From SIG299 sp051880375 (lineage in GTDB: Bacteria; Bacillota; Clostridia; Lachnospirales; Lachnospiraceae), in assembly GCA_051880375.1 (NCBI GenBank), contig JBJENV010000023.1:1-27555 (forward strand): DNA of 27,555 bases, in the 5' to 3' direction. The position numbers were made by a program, and so were the translations under genes. The notes beneath the pieces were generated by a model. That model did no database searches and was not told where the DNA came from. It worked only from the letters and a program-made list of their open reading frames with translations. The stretch's first letter is position 1. Every line of letters begins with the position of its first letter. Shown in pieces: positions 6,390 to 13,860 of the stretch.

Positions 6390-8510
6390 TTAAACAAACT
6401 TCGGGAAAAGGCGCCGGACGAGTAACGGTAAGCCTTTTCTTTTTTGCACCTTTTCTGACGGTATGGCTTCATGAAGGGGGTTGTCCATAAATTCCTGATG
6501 GCTGTCGGTGAGCAGCAGTCCGGCGCCTTTCTTGCGGACATACGAGCCGTCCGGCTGGAGAAAGCTTGCTTTTGCCGTATCCGTAAGCTGGACGGACAGA
6601 ATATGGAGAAGGGTGCGTTTTAACGTGTCGTCGTAAACAGGACAGGCAATTTCTACACGGCGGATCAGGTTTCGTGTCATCAGGTCGGCGGAGGACAGGT
6701 AAAGTCTGGCATCGTTACCTTTGCCGAAGCAGTAGATGCGTGCATGTTCCAGAAAACGTCCGACGATGCTCGTGACAAAAATATGGTCTGTTTCATCGAT
6801 AATACCCGGACGAATGCAGCAGATACCGCGGACAATCAGCCGGATATCGACACCCGCCCTGGAGGCCTCTGCCAGCTTGTCGATGATATCCCGCTCGGTG
6901 ACGGAATTTACTTTGATACAGATATATCCGTCAGTACCCTTTGCAATTTCCTCGTCTATCAGGCGGCAAAGTGTTGCCTTAATGCCTGCCGGTGCGACAA
7001 GCAAATCCGTATATTCTCCGTCCAGATTTCCTGTCAGCATATTGCGGAAGAAGGCCGTGGCATCCGCTCCGATTTTTTCATTTGCGGTCATGATGCTGAG
7101 GTCGGTATACATGGCATTTGTCTTTTCATTGTAATTGCCCGTGCCGACCTGAGTGATATAGCGGTACTTTCCCTTTTCCCTCAGGGTAATGAGGCAGATT
7201 TTGCTGTGGCATTTGTAGTTTTCCATCCCGTAAATCACCTTACAGCCGGCTTCCTCCAACATTTTTGACCAGGCAATGTTATTTTCTTCATCAAACCGTG
7301 CCCGAAGTTCCATCAGCACAACAACCTCCTTGCCGTTTTCGGCGGCACGGCACAGAGCACGCACGATTTTTGAAGAGGATGCCAGACGATAGATGGTGAT
7401 TTTTACGGAAACAACATCATTCCTGTCGGCAGCCTCGTTGAGCAGCCGGATAAACGGATCGACCGAGTCAAACGGGAAAAACAGAAAACGGTCCTTTTGC
7501 CGGATCTGCTCTATGACAGAGGTGTTCGTCTCAAGATCTGCCGGCCATTTCGGTACATACGGTATATAGCAGAGCGGTTTGCAGAGCTTTTCCGGGAGTT
7601 TGCTTACCAGTTCAAATACATATTTCATGTGGAGCGGGGTAGTATCAATGTAAATCTGATGATTTTCTACTTCGATGATTTGCAAAAGCTCTTTCATAAA
7701 GGAATTGGAAACAGTGGAACCGAGCTCCAGACGTACAATGGAAAGGTTTGCGCGTTTCTTCAGAAGCTTTTTCACGTGGTTCCGGAAGTCGGTTTCCGTA
7801 TCCTCAAACTTATCGGAATCAAAGCTGACGTCCGCGTTCCTCGTAACGGAGAGAATGCAGGCCTCTTCCTGCTTATACTGACCGTACAGAGTAGATGCCC
7901 ATTGAAGAATAATGTTTTCCGTCCGGATGAACCGGCCTTCGGCGGGCAGCATAACAATCTGCGGAAGCACCTCGGGAATAGGAACGAAGGCAACGGACTT
8001 TTTATTGTTTTTGCTTCTGACAAGAGAAGCGATATATAGCAGCTTGTTCTGAAAATGCGGCGTAGGATGACGCATATCGACAATCTGTGGGGAAAGTACG
8101 GGCAGGATGTTTTCGTTGAAGTAGGCCGCTACAAATTTTGCCTCATTCGGTCTTAATTCATCATAGGCTACGTCCTTAATCCCCTTTTCCTCCAGTGTGG
8201 AGCAGACAGAGGCATAAATCATCTTTTTCCGTTCCACCAGTCCGGGAATGACCTGATAGATGCTGCTTAACTGCTCTGCCGGAGTCATTCCGCTTTTGCT
8301 GTCGATGGTATTCGGAGCGATATCGGAAATATCAAACAGGCTTCCGACACGAATCATAAAGAACTCGTCCAGATTCGTAGAAAAAATTGAGATAAATTTC
8401 AGACGTTCCAGAGCGGGAACCGTTTCGTCCTCCGCCTCCTCCAATACGCGGCGGTTAAAGCGCAGCCAGCTTAATTCACGGTTTTGCGTATACAGATATT
8501 CCTGCTTCAT
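6390..8510 (-). CDS. ppk1: Polyphosphate kinase
   Basis: Reversibly polymerises the gamma-phosphate of ATP into inorganic polyphosphate. The family motifs are complete: the N-terminal RELSWLRFNRRVLEEA, the FFPFDSVDPF loop, the autophosphorylated histidine in NYKCHSKICL (counterpart of E. coli His435) and the second histidine in FLEHARIYCF (counterpart of His592). The length is about 706 residues, normal for PPK1. The ATG at 8510 overlaps the ppx stop by four bases (ATGA), with AAGG 7 nt upstream, and gives the usual short N-terminus. An in-frame GTG at 8528 has a stronger GGAGGG six bases away and would add six residues, so the start is uncertain. It is cotranscribed with ppx and presumably phosphate-controlled through the box at 9456-9513. 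Confidence 0.93.
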   Translation of the reverse strand: MKQEYLYTQNRELSWLRFNRRVLEEAEDETVPALERLKFISIFSTNLDEFFMIRVGSLFDISDIAPNTIDSKSGMTPAEQLSSIYQVIPGLVERKKMIYASVCSTLEEKGIKDVAYDELRPNEAKFVAAYFNENILPVLSPQIVDMRHPTPHFQNKLLYIASLVRSKNNKKSVAFVPIPEVLPQIVMLPAEGRFIRTENIILQWASTLYGQYKQEEACILSVTRNADVSFDSDKFEDTETDFRNHVKKLLKKRANLSIVRLELGSTVSNSFMKELLQIIEVENHQIYIDTTPLHMKYVFELVSKLPEKLCKPLCYIPYVPKWPADLETNTSVIEQIRQKDRFLFFPFDSVDPFIRLLNEAADRNDVVSVKITIYRLASSSKIVRALCRAAENGKEVVVLMELRARFDEENNIAWSKMLEEAGCKVIYGMENYKCHSKICLITLREKGKYRYITQVGTGNYNEKTNAMYTDLSIMTANEKIGADATAFFRNMLTGNLDGEYTDLLVAPAGIKATLCRLIDEEIAKGTDGYICIKVNSVTERDIIDKLAEASRAGVDIRLIVRGICCIRPGIIDETDHIFVTSIVGRFLEHARIYCFGKGNDARLYLSSADLMTRNLIRRVEIACPVYDDTLKRTLLHILSVQLTDTAKASFLQPDGSYVRKKGAGLLLTDSHQEFMDNPLHEAIPSEKVQKRKGLPLLVRRLFPKFV

Positions 8511-9406
8511 GCCAGAACCTTTTGACACAGATATCCCTCCCTTACTCCGTAATTGCTTACTGTAATACGTTCCGACTCAAATTGTTCCGCAATGGATTGC
8601 AGAATCAGGTAGCCCGGTATGATGGTATGGATACGTTCGGGGTCAACTTTCAAAATCGCGTCTGCGGCAACCTTGCTGTCGTCAAGAAACAGTTTGCCGA
8701 CTTCTTTTAACTCTTCTGCCGAAATCGTATTTTCACTGTCAGAAACGAGCCCGATATGCTTTGCAAATTTTAAGATTGACCTCGCGGTGCCGCCTGTGCA
8801 GATCAGCTGTTTCTGCGGAATAAAGCCGTCAAATGTCTGCCGCTGCAGTTCCGCGTTGACTGCTCCCCTGATCCTTTTCACGGAGCCGTCGCCGGGAAGA
8901 ATTTTTTTTACGCAGTTTTTATAGAGATTGAGCGAGCCGATGCGGTAGCTCTTAGAGAATAAAACCGAACCGGCGGCAAAAATGGTGATTTCCGTGCTTG
9001 CTCCGCCGATATCGACAAAGGTGCCGTCCGCTGCGGAAAGCTCGTGCATTGCCCCGATATATCCGAGCTGTGCTTCCTCCTCTCCGCTGATGACGTCAAT
9101 GGGAAAGCCGGTTGCAGCGGTGATTTTTGCAACTGCTTCGTCGGTGTTGATGATATTGCGGAGCGAGGCGGTGGCAAAGACATAAATTTTTTCCGTGATG
9201 CCAAGCAGCTCTAATGTGTTTTTAAATTCCAGCAAGCCTTCATATGCGCGGTGAATCCCGTCTTCACTGATGCAGCCGTTCTCAACATAGCCAGCGAGAC
9301 CTGCCATGATTTTTTCCTTGAACAGTATTTTAAAATTATGGTTCTCTGCCTCATAGACCGTGAGTCTCATAGAGTTGGAACCGATATCGATGATTGCGTA
9401 TTTCAT
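8507..9406 (-). CDS. ppx: Exopolyphosphatase / Ppx-GppA family phosphatase
   Basis: An ASKHA-fold phosphatase of 299 residues, which is only the core domain; the E. coli enzymes are about 500 residues with extra C-terminal domains. Visible motifs are AIIDIGSNSMRLTVYE (phosphate-1), EEEAQLGYIG with the catalytic-base region, FVDIGGASTEITIF (phosphate-2), and CTGGTARSI plus IIPGYLIL near the C-terminus. It removes terminal phosphate from polyphosphate, or the 5' phosphate of pppGpp. ATG 9406 has GGAGGA about 6 nt upstream. It is the first gene of the ppx-ppk operon, so the degrading and the synthesising enzyme are made together. Confidence 0.92.
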   Translation of the reverse strand: MKYAIIDIGSNSMRLTVYEAENHNFKILFKEKIMAGLAGYVENGCISEDGIHRAYEGLLEFKNTLELLGITEKIYVFATASLRNIINTDEAVAKITAATGFPIDVISGEEEAQLGYIGAMHELSAADGTFVDIGGASTEITIFAAGSVLFSKSYRIGSLNLYKNCVKKILPGDGSVKRIRGAVNAELQRQTFDGFIPQKQLICTGGTARSILKFAKHIGLVSDSENTISAEELKEVGKLFLDDSKVAADAILKVDPERIHTIIPGYLILQSIAEQFESERITVSNYGVREGYLCQKVLA

Positions 9407-9455
9407 GTGTTCCTCCGAATTTCGTATTTTTCCTTAAATATATTCGTATACATTG

Positions 9456-9513
9456 TCTATAGTAGGAAAACTGTGTAAAATCCGCTATCAAGGCTGTGTA
9501 AAATGTATGTGAA
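9456..9513 (-). promoter_or_regulatory. PhoP-box-like array and promoter of ppx-ppk
   Basis: Read on the minus strand, four hexamers match or nearly match the B. subtilis PhoP consensus TT(A/C/T)A(C/T)A at about one-turn spacing: TTCACA (9513-9508), 5 bp, TTTACA (9502-9497), 5 bp, TTGATA (9491-9486), 6 bp, TTTACA (9479-9474). The third has G at the variable position. Twelve bases downstream is a -10-like TATAGA (9461-9456), which puts the array over about -25 to -64, where PhoP normally activates. There is no separate good -35, as expected for an activator-dependent promoter. The layout is seen; regulation by phosphate is inference. Confidence 0.5.
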
Positions 9514-9623
9514 ATTTATTGAAAATAAATAGAGCCTGTCAAATGCACTGGGAGAAGAGGGAAAACGTCAAGGAGCCTTCCACTTTGGAATATAATATGT
9601 AAACAAGTTTTTTTGGTGGATGT

Positions 9624-10760
9624 ATGGAAATTTATGTGGTACAGCCGGGCGATACGGTGGATACGATTGCGACAGCTTATCAGGTGGATGTGCAGCTGCT
9701 CATCTATGACAACCAGCTCGTCTATCCGTACGAGCTGGCGGTCGGGCAGGCATTGTTAATTGCAAACGGACAGCGGGAGAGGACAAGAGCGGTTCTTAGT
9801 AACGGCTATGCGTATACGTTTATCAGTAACTGGGTACTGGAAAATACACTGCCGTTCCTTTCGGAGCTGTCTGTTTTTTCTTATGGATTTACGGAGACGG
9901 GTGAGGTGGTCTATCCGCTGAATGATGACGAATGGATGGTTGAAAAAGCCCTGCAGAACGGAACCAGACCGATTCTTACCCTGACGCCCTTTAACCAGGC
10001 GGGAGTGTTTGACAACAATCTGATCAGCACCATGGTTGCCAATCCGGTGGTCAGAGATACGTTGATTGAAAATCTTCTGGTGGTGATGGAGGAAAAATTC
10101 TATCAGGGGCTGAATATTGATTTCGAGTATGTCAGGGCGGAGGACCGGGATTTGTTCACGGAATTTGTACGGATATGTACGGAACGGATGCATAGCGAGG
10201 GGTATCCGGTGTCGGTGGCGCTTGCCCCGAAAACCTCGGCGGAGCAGCCTGGAACATTATATGAGGGCATTGATTACCGGGCATTGGGAGCAATCGCAGA
10301 CCACGTGTTTGTGATGACATATGAATGGGGCTATACCTACGGACCACCGATGGCAGTCGCACCGCTTCATATGGTAAGGCGCGTGGTAGAGTATGCGGTT
10401 TCGGAAATACCGCCGGAAAAAATCAGTATGGGTGTGCCGAATTACGGGTATGACTGGCCGCTTCCTTATATCAGGGGCACGACAAAGGCGCGGAGCATCG
10501 GAAATATCGAAGCCGTGCGTATTGCGATTGCACAGGGCGCGGAAATACAGTTTGACGAAATTGCACAGTCTCCGTACTTTCACTATGAAAGCGACGGCAT
10601 TCAGCATGAGGTCTGGTTTGAGGATGTGCGCAGCCTGCAGGGAAAGTTTGATCTAATCAGGGAATTCGGGCTGCGGGGTCCCGGCTACTGGCAGATTATG
10701 CAGTGGTTCCGTGCAAACTGGCTGCTGTTACATGATAATTTCTATATCACAAAGGAGTAG
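9624..10760 (+). CDS. LysM and GH18 spore-cortex-type glucosaminidase (SleL/YaaH-like)
   Basis: A peptidoglycan-binding and hydrolysing protein of 378 residues. One LysM motif covers residues 2-46 (YVVQPGDTVDTIA through LAVGQALLIANG). A glycosyl hydrolase family 18 domain follows from about residue 55 to the end. The catalytic strand reads GLNIDFEYV with the acid Glu at E168, and ALAPKTSAEQ and VMTYEWG are typical of the SleL/YaaH branch. There is no signal peptide, which fits a spore-coat or cortex enzyme made inside the developing cell. B. subtilis and B. cereus relatives carry two LysM motifs; only one is seen here. Start ATG 9624 is preceded by GGTGG. A TATAAT at 9591-9596 could be the -10, with no convincing -35. 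The 217-bp gap upstream holds this and the ppx promoter region. Confidence 0.82.
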   Translation: MEIYVVQPGDTVDTIATAYQVDVQLLIYDNQLVYPYELAVGQALLIANGQRERTRAVLSNGYAYTFISNWVLENTLPFLSELSVFSYGFTETGEVVYPLNDDEWMVEKALQNGTRPILTLTPFNQAGVFDNNLISTMVANPVVRDTLIENLLVVMEEKFYQGLNIDFEYVRAEDRDLFTEFVRICTERMHSEGYPVSVALAPKTSAEQPGTLYEGIDYRALGAIADHVFVMTYEWGYTYGPPMAVAPLHMVRRVVEYAVSEIPPEKISMGVPNYGYDWPLPYIRGTTKARSIGNIEAVRIAIAQGAEIQFDEIAQSPYFHYESDGIQHEVWFEDVRSLQGKFDLIREFGLRGPGYWQIMQWFRANWLLLHDNFYITKE

Positions 10761-10777
10761 TGCGTTCAAATATCTGC

Positions 10778-10806
10778 TTGCACAGACGGCAAAAGTGTGC
10801 TACAAT
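10778..10806 (+). promoter_or_regulatory. Sigma-A promoter of the DNA glycosylase gene
   Basis: TTGCAC (10778-10783) and TACAAT (10801-10806) are 17 bp apart. This puts the start of transcription near 10813, about 35 bp before the ATG at 10848. It lies just after the stop of the LysM gene, so the glycosylase gene can be expressed on its own. Confidence 0.7.
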
Positions 10807-10847
10807 AAAGAAAAAACGAACGTTTGTTCTTACACAGGAGAGATCTT

Positions 10848-11462
10848 ATGTACTTTCCATACGGCGAAAAAGAAACGGAATATTTAAAATCGCGGGATAA
10901 AAAGCTCGGGGAGGCAATCGAGCGCATCGGTCACGTGTACCGGGAGGTGGACACGGATTTGTTTTCCTCGGTAGTGCATCAGATTGCCGGACAGCAGATT
11001 TCAAACGCAGCGCTCGAAACGGTCTGGGGACGGTTGAAGGAAAAGCTGGGAGAGGTTACACCGGAGAATGTCCTTAGCTGCACCAGAGAGGAACTGAAGG
11101 GGTGCGGGATTTCCTTTCGCAAGGCAGACTACATCAGAGAGTTTGCCCAAAAGGTGATGAACGGGGAATTTGAGATAGAAGCGTTAACTGCCATGACGGA
11201 TGCGGAGGTCGTGGAGCGTCTTTCTTCCCTTCGGGGCATCGGTGTCTGGACGGCGGAGATGCTGTTGATTTTCTGTATGAAACGCCCGGATGTTGTCAGC
11301 TTCGGGGACCTTGGAATCCAGCGCGGAATGCGGATGCTGTATCATCACAAAAAAATCGATAAAAAGCTGTTTGACAAATATGCCAGACGGTATTCCCCTT
11401 ACGGAACCGTGGCAAGTCTGTACCTTTGGGCGATTGCCGCCGGGGCATTATCAAAAGAATAG
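10848..11462 (+). CDS. alkA: DNA-3-methyladenine glycosylase II (AlkA-type, HhH-GPD)
   Basis: Removes alkylated purines from DNA in base-excision repair. It has 204 residues, so it keeps only the helix-hairpin-helix-GPD core and lacks the N-terminal TBP-like domain of E. coli AlkA (282 residues); yeast Mag1-like proteins are similar. Landmarks are HQIAGQQISNAAL in the first helices, the HhH motif LRGIGVWTAEMLL, and the catalytic aspartate in FGDLGIQRGM. The start is ATG 10848: AGGAG lies 7 nt upstream and the promoter at 10778-10806 fits it. An in-frame TTG at 10824 lacks a ribosome site. Alkyl-purine specificity is inferred from family. Confidence 0.85.
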   Translation: MYFPYGEKETEYLKSRDKKLGEAIERIGHVYREVDTDLFSSVVHQIAGQQISNAALETVWGRLKEKLGEVTPENVLSCTREELKGCGISFRKADYIREFAQKVMNGEFEIEALTAMTDAEVVERLSSLRGIGVWTAEMLLIFCMKRPDVVSFGDLGIQRGMRMLYHHKKIDKKLFDKYARRYSPYGTVASLYLWAIAAGALSKE

Positions 11463-11463
11463 C

Positions 11464-11505
11464 AAGGGAGCCATCAATCATTACGAATTTGATGGCTCCC
11501 TTTAA
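11464..11505. terminator. Terminator hairpin after the glycosylase gene
   Basis: AAGGGAGCCATCAA (11464-11477) and TTGATGGCTCCCTT (11489-11502) form a perfect 14-bp stem with an 11-nt loop, starting two bases after the stop codon. The plus-strand tail is short (TTT then AAC). It may also end the opposing minus-strand unit that starts near 11833. Confidence 0.6.
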
Positions 11506-11515
11506 CACATGCTGT

Positions 11516-11785
11516 CCATTGGACTGTACCTCTTTTACTATTTTTCTTTTTTTTCGACCTGTTCTATCATGTTCCTGAATTTTTAATTACCGTTGAATTC
11601 TTTTGGAATGTACCCATATTTTAATGGTTCTGTCTGGGCTATCATTCGTTTCTCTTTTTCATTCTGCTTCAAGGCTTCCGGCGCATCATAGAATTTTGAA
11701 CTTTAAACTGAACTTTCTGGTGGTCCGTACCTCACTTTCTGAATACTATGCGGTAAATCGTTATGGTCCCATTGGACTGTACCTC
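11516..11785. repeat. Pair of 17-bp direct repeats
   Basis: CCATTGGACTGTACCTC occurs at 11516-11532 and again at 11769-11785, 253 bp apart, each followed by a long pyrimidine-rich tract on the plus strand. On the minus strand each copy reads as a purine-rich leader, then GAGG or GGAGG, then a start-like AATG. A diverged third relative, GTGGTCCGTACCTCAC, is at 11720-11735. Confidence 0.7.
11583..11785 (-). pseudogene. Decayed small ORF of unknown family
   Basis: On the minus strand, coding-like text is spread over two frames. One frame gives KEVQSNGTITIYRIVFRK and then a stop. The frame beside it continues with RYGPPES, a TAA codon, then KFYDAPEALKQNEKEKRMIA and ends LKYGYIPKEFNGN at a stop at 11583-11585. 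Joined together they would make about 65-70 residues, broken by one frameshift and one nonsense codon and lacking a clear start (the ATG after GGAGG makes only three codons). I do not recognise the protein. It sits behind a perfect promoter, so it may still be transcribed. It could instead be a non-coding RNA whose apparent peptide is chance. Confidence 0.35.
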
Positions 11786-11839
11786 CTTTTCCTCTTATTT
11801 TTTTCTTCTCTTTTTTCTTTCTTCGCTTTTCTTGACTTT

Positions 11840-11868
11840 ATTATATCTGACAAAAATAGATTTGTCAA
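11840..11868 (-). promoter_or_regulatory. Perfect consensus sigma-A promoter, leftward
   Basis: On the minus strand, TTGACA (11868-11863) and TATAAT (11845-11840) are separated by exactly 17 bp. Transcription would start near 11833 and run through an A/G-rich leader and the AGGAGG-containing repeat at 11769-11785, toward the hairpin at 11464-11502. No intact gene in the window is served by it. Confidence 0.75.
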
Positions 11869-11977
11869 CTATAAATTTAAAATAATTAAAAAATAAATTG
11901 ATTTTAATTAGATAAAAAGAATAAAATAACATAAATAATCAGAAAAATAAAAAGAAATATTCGAGCGGAGAGTACGG
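11869..11977. other. AT-rich gap with no gene
   Basis: This stretch between the leftward promoter and the TetR promoter is almost entirely A and T (long runs of AAAATAA type). I see no ORF or ribosome site in it. It may serve as an UP-element-like flank for the two divergent promoters. Confidence 0.5.
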
Positions 11978-12005
11978 TTGACATTCCATAGGAAATGAGT
12001 ATAAT
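11978..12005 (+). promoter_or_regulatory. Consensus promoter of tetR-antiporter with embedded palindrome
   Basis: TTGACA (11978-11983) and TATAAT (12000-12005) are both perfect, with a 16-bp spacer. The spacer holds the imperfect palindrome ATTCC-ATA-GGAAAT (11983-11996), a candidate operator for autorepression by the TetR protein just downstream. A second partial palindrome, around AAACGTTT, lies at 12019-12033 in the leader. Confidence 0.7.
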
Positions 12006-12036
12006 GGAAACAAAAAAAGGAGAAAACGTTTCCAAC

Positions 12037-12528
12037 ATGAAAGACAAAATTATTGAAGAGTCAATCAGAAGCCTTCACAGCGAGGGGTTAAGATTTTCGG
12101 TGGATACTCTGGCTGAGAAACTGAAAATTTCAAAGAAGACCATTTATAAGTATTTTCCCAATAAGGAGGCGCTGGCTTTGGCATTGTATAAGAAGTATTA
12201 TATGGAGGCAGAAAGCCGCGCAAAAAAGCTGTCGGAGGAAAAGGGCGCAGCTGCCTGTTCGGATTTGCTGTATTTGTACTATGATGCCAAAACGATGATT
12301 CGTAGCGAGATTTTTAATAAATACAAGCTGAATGACGTGATAGCTTCTTATGCCGAAGAACAAAACGATATGCTTTGGACAACGGTTTGCGCTGCCTTCG
12401 GCGGGAAACTTTCGGAAGAGGACAGAAAAACAATCCGGATGATTGTGGACGGTACGTTTGAAAAGCTTTGTGACGTTCATGAAAAACCGGATCAGGTAAT
12501 AGAAAGGTTGGTGGGATTACTATGTTAA
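12037..12528 (+). CDS. TetR/AcrR-family transcriptional regulator
   Basis: A 163-residue one-component repressor. The N-terminal helix-turn-helix is at about residues 19-45: RFSVDTLAEKLKISKKTIYK followed by YFPNKEALALALY, the family signature. The C-terminal ligand domain is too variable to name an inducer. ATG 12037 is chosen because in-frame ATGs at 11995 and 12004 lie inside the promoter, so they cannot be in the transcript. The nearest ribosome-like site (AGGAG at 12018-12022) is 14 nt away, which is long. It overlaps the antiporter gene by 7 bp, so it most likely controls that transporter and itself. Confidence 0.85.
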   Translation: MKDKIIEESIRSLHSEGLRFSVDTLAEKLKISKKTIYKYFPNKEALALALYKKYYMEAESRAKKLSEEKGAAACSDLLYLYYDAKTMIRSEIFNKYKLNDVIASYAEEQNDMLWTTVCAAFGGKLSEEDRKTIRMIVDGTFEKLCDVHEKPDQVIERLVGLLC

Positions 12529-13778
12529 TCGATGTTCTTCGACTTATTGCGATTCTTTGTGTGGCTTCAGCCTGCGGTAAACTGATTTCCAAGGTAAAGC
12601 TGCCGGCAATTTTAGGATGGCTGATTGCAGGTATTGTATTCGGACCTTATCTTGCGGAGATTGTAACTCTGGATATGACAAATGCGTTGTGGTACCGGAT
12701 TTTTATCAAATTTTTCGAGTGTTTTGCCGGCGTAATGATTGGACGGGAAATCATTTTCCGAAAACTTGCAAGCTCAGGAAAGCAGATTATCGGCATTACC
12801 GTTGTACAATCCATCGGTACTTTTATGGTAGTGTCTGCCGTATTTGCGGTGGTTTTTCTACTAAAAGGCTTTCCTGTGTATCTGGCGTTTATTTTCGGCG
12901 GAATCGCACTTGCAACGGCACCGGCACCTGCCTTGTCCATTGTCAATGAATATCACACCGACGGTCCTGTCACAAAAACGCTGATACCGCTTGCGGCGAT
13001 GGATGACGTAATTGGCGTTATCGTGTTTTTTACGGTAATTTCGATAGTCGGTAGTATGGGCAGCGGTGCGCAGACCTCCGTCTTTGCAATCGCCGGTATT
13101 GTTCTGCTGCCGTTTGTTATCGGGGTAGCGACGGGAGTATGCGCATCATTCCTGATGAAAAGAGTCAACAGCAGTCGGCTGTGCTTTGTCCTGCTTTTAT
13201 TCTTCCTTTGCCTGTCAACGGCAGCCGGTCTGCTGACAGACTATTTCCTGTATCATTCTTTTCGTTTGAACTATCTGCTGATTGGCATGGCTTTTAGCGC
13301 CACGGCTGCCAATCTCCTGCCTGAGAAGAAACTGGAGGAAATCCTGAAATTGTATCAGCCGTTGCTTGGTCTGTCACTTGTGATTGTCATTGTCAATCTT
13401 GGCATGCCGTTAGATTATCGCCTGATTGCCGGAGCAGGACTGTTTACCCTTATCTATATTCTTTCCAGGGCGGTGGGAAAAATCGGCGGTGCGTATCTGG
13501 GCGGTAAGTGGACGAAAGCAGAGCCTGCGGTTACAAAGTACCTCGGCTTTACGTTGCTGCCGCATTCCGGCGTATCTCTGGTTTTTACCGGGATTGCGGT
13601 TTCTACTTTAACATCGATTGACGTGTCTTATGCTTCCATTGTGTCGGGAACGATTGTAGCAGCGGCAATTATCAATGAAATCATTGCCGTTATCGTGGCA
13701 AAGTTTGCGTTCCAGTGGGCAGGCGAAATAAAAGAAAATGTCATAAAAACGTCACTTAAAACAGGAGTAGAAAAATAA
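12522..13778 (+). CDS. Cation:proton antiporter (CPA2/KefB-type membrane domain)
   Basis: A 418-residue polytopic membrane protein with about 11-12 hydrophobic segments and no cytosolic KTN/TrkA domain. Family landmarks are the first segments LPAILGWLIAGIVFGPYLA, the PAPALSIVNEY stretch and the MDDVIGVIVF segment with the paired aspartates of the ion-binding site. It presumably exchanges Na+ or K+ for protons, or exports another substrate sensed by the adjacent TetR protein. ATG 12522 has GGTGGG 6 nt upstream and overlaps the tetR stop by 7 bp, which indicates coupling. A regulator fused transcriptionally to the antiporter suggests induction by a specific stress or compound, unknown from sequence. 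Confidence 0.85.
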   Translation: MLIDVLRLIAILCVASACGKLISKVKLPAILGWLIAGIVFGPYLAEIVTLDMTNALWYRIFIKFFECFAGVMIGREIIFRKLASSGKQIIGITVVQSIGTFMVVSAVFAVVFLLKGFPVYLAFIFGGIALATAPAPALSIVNEYHTDGPVTKTLIPLAAMDDVIGVIVFFTVISIVGSMGSGAQTSVFAIAGIVLLPFVIGVATGVCASFLMKRVNSSRLCFVLLLFFLCLSTAAGLLTDYFLYHSFRLNYLLIGMAFSATAANLLPEKKLEEILKLYQPLLGLSLVIVIVNLGMPLDYRLIAGAGLFTLIYILSRAVGKIGGAYLGGKWTKAEPAVTKYLGFTLLPHSGVSLVFTGIAVSTLTSIDVSYASIVSGTIVAAAIINEIIAVIVAKFAFQWAGEIKENVIKTSLKTGVEK

Positions 13779-13860
13779 TTCCGAATATGGTATACTGTCT
13801 GTAAAGGGCAAATCTGAATTACAGGAGACTGCCGCCCGTTACGGTAAGGAGGAAGTTGGA

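Noticed and set aside
11603..11896. 97-codon plus-strand ORF
   Set aside because: It has no ribosome site, is a product of pyrimidine-rich DNA (long Phe/Leu/Ser runs) and runs against a strong minus-strand promoter.
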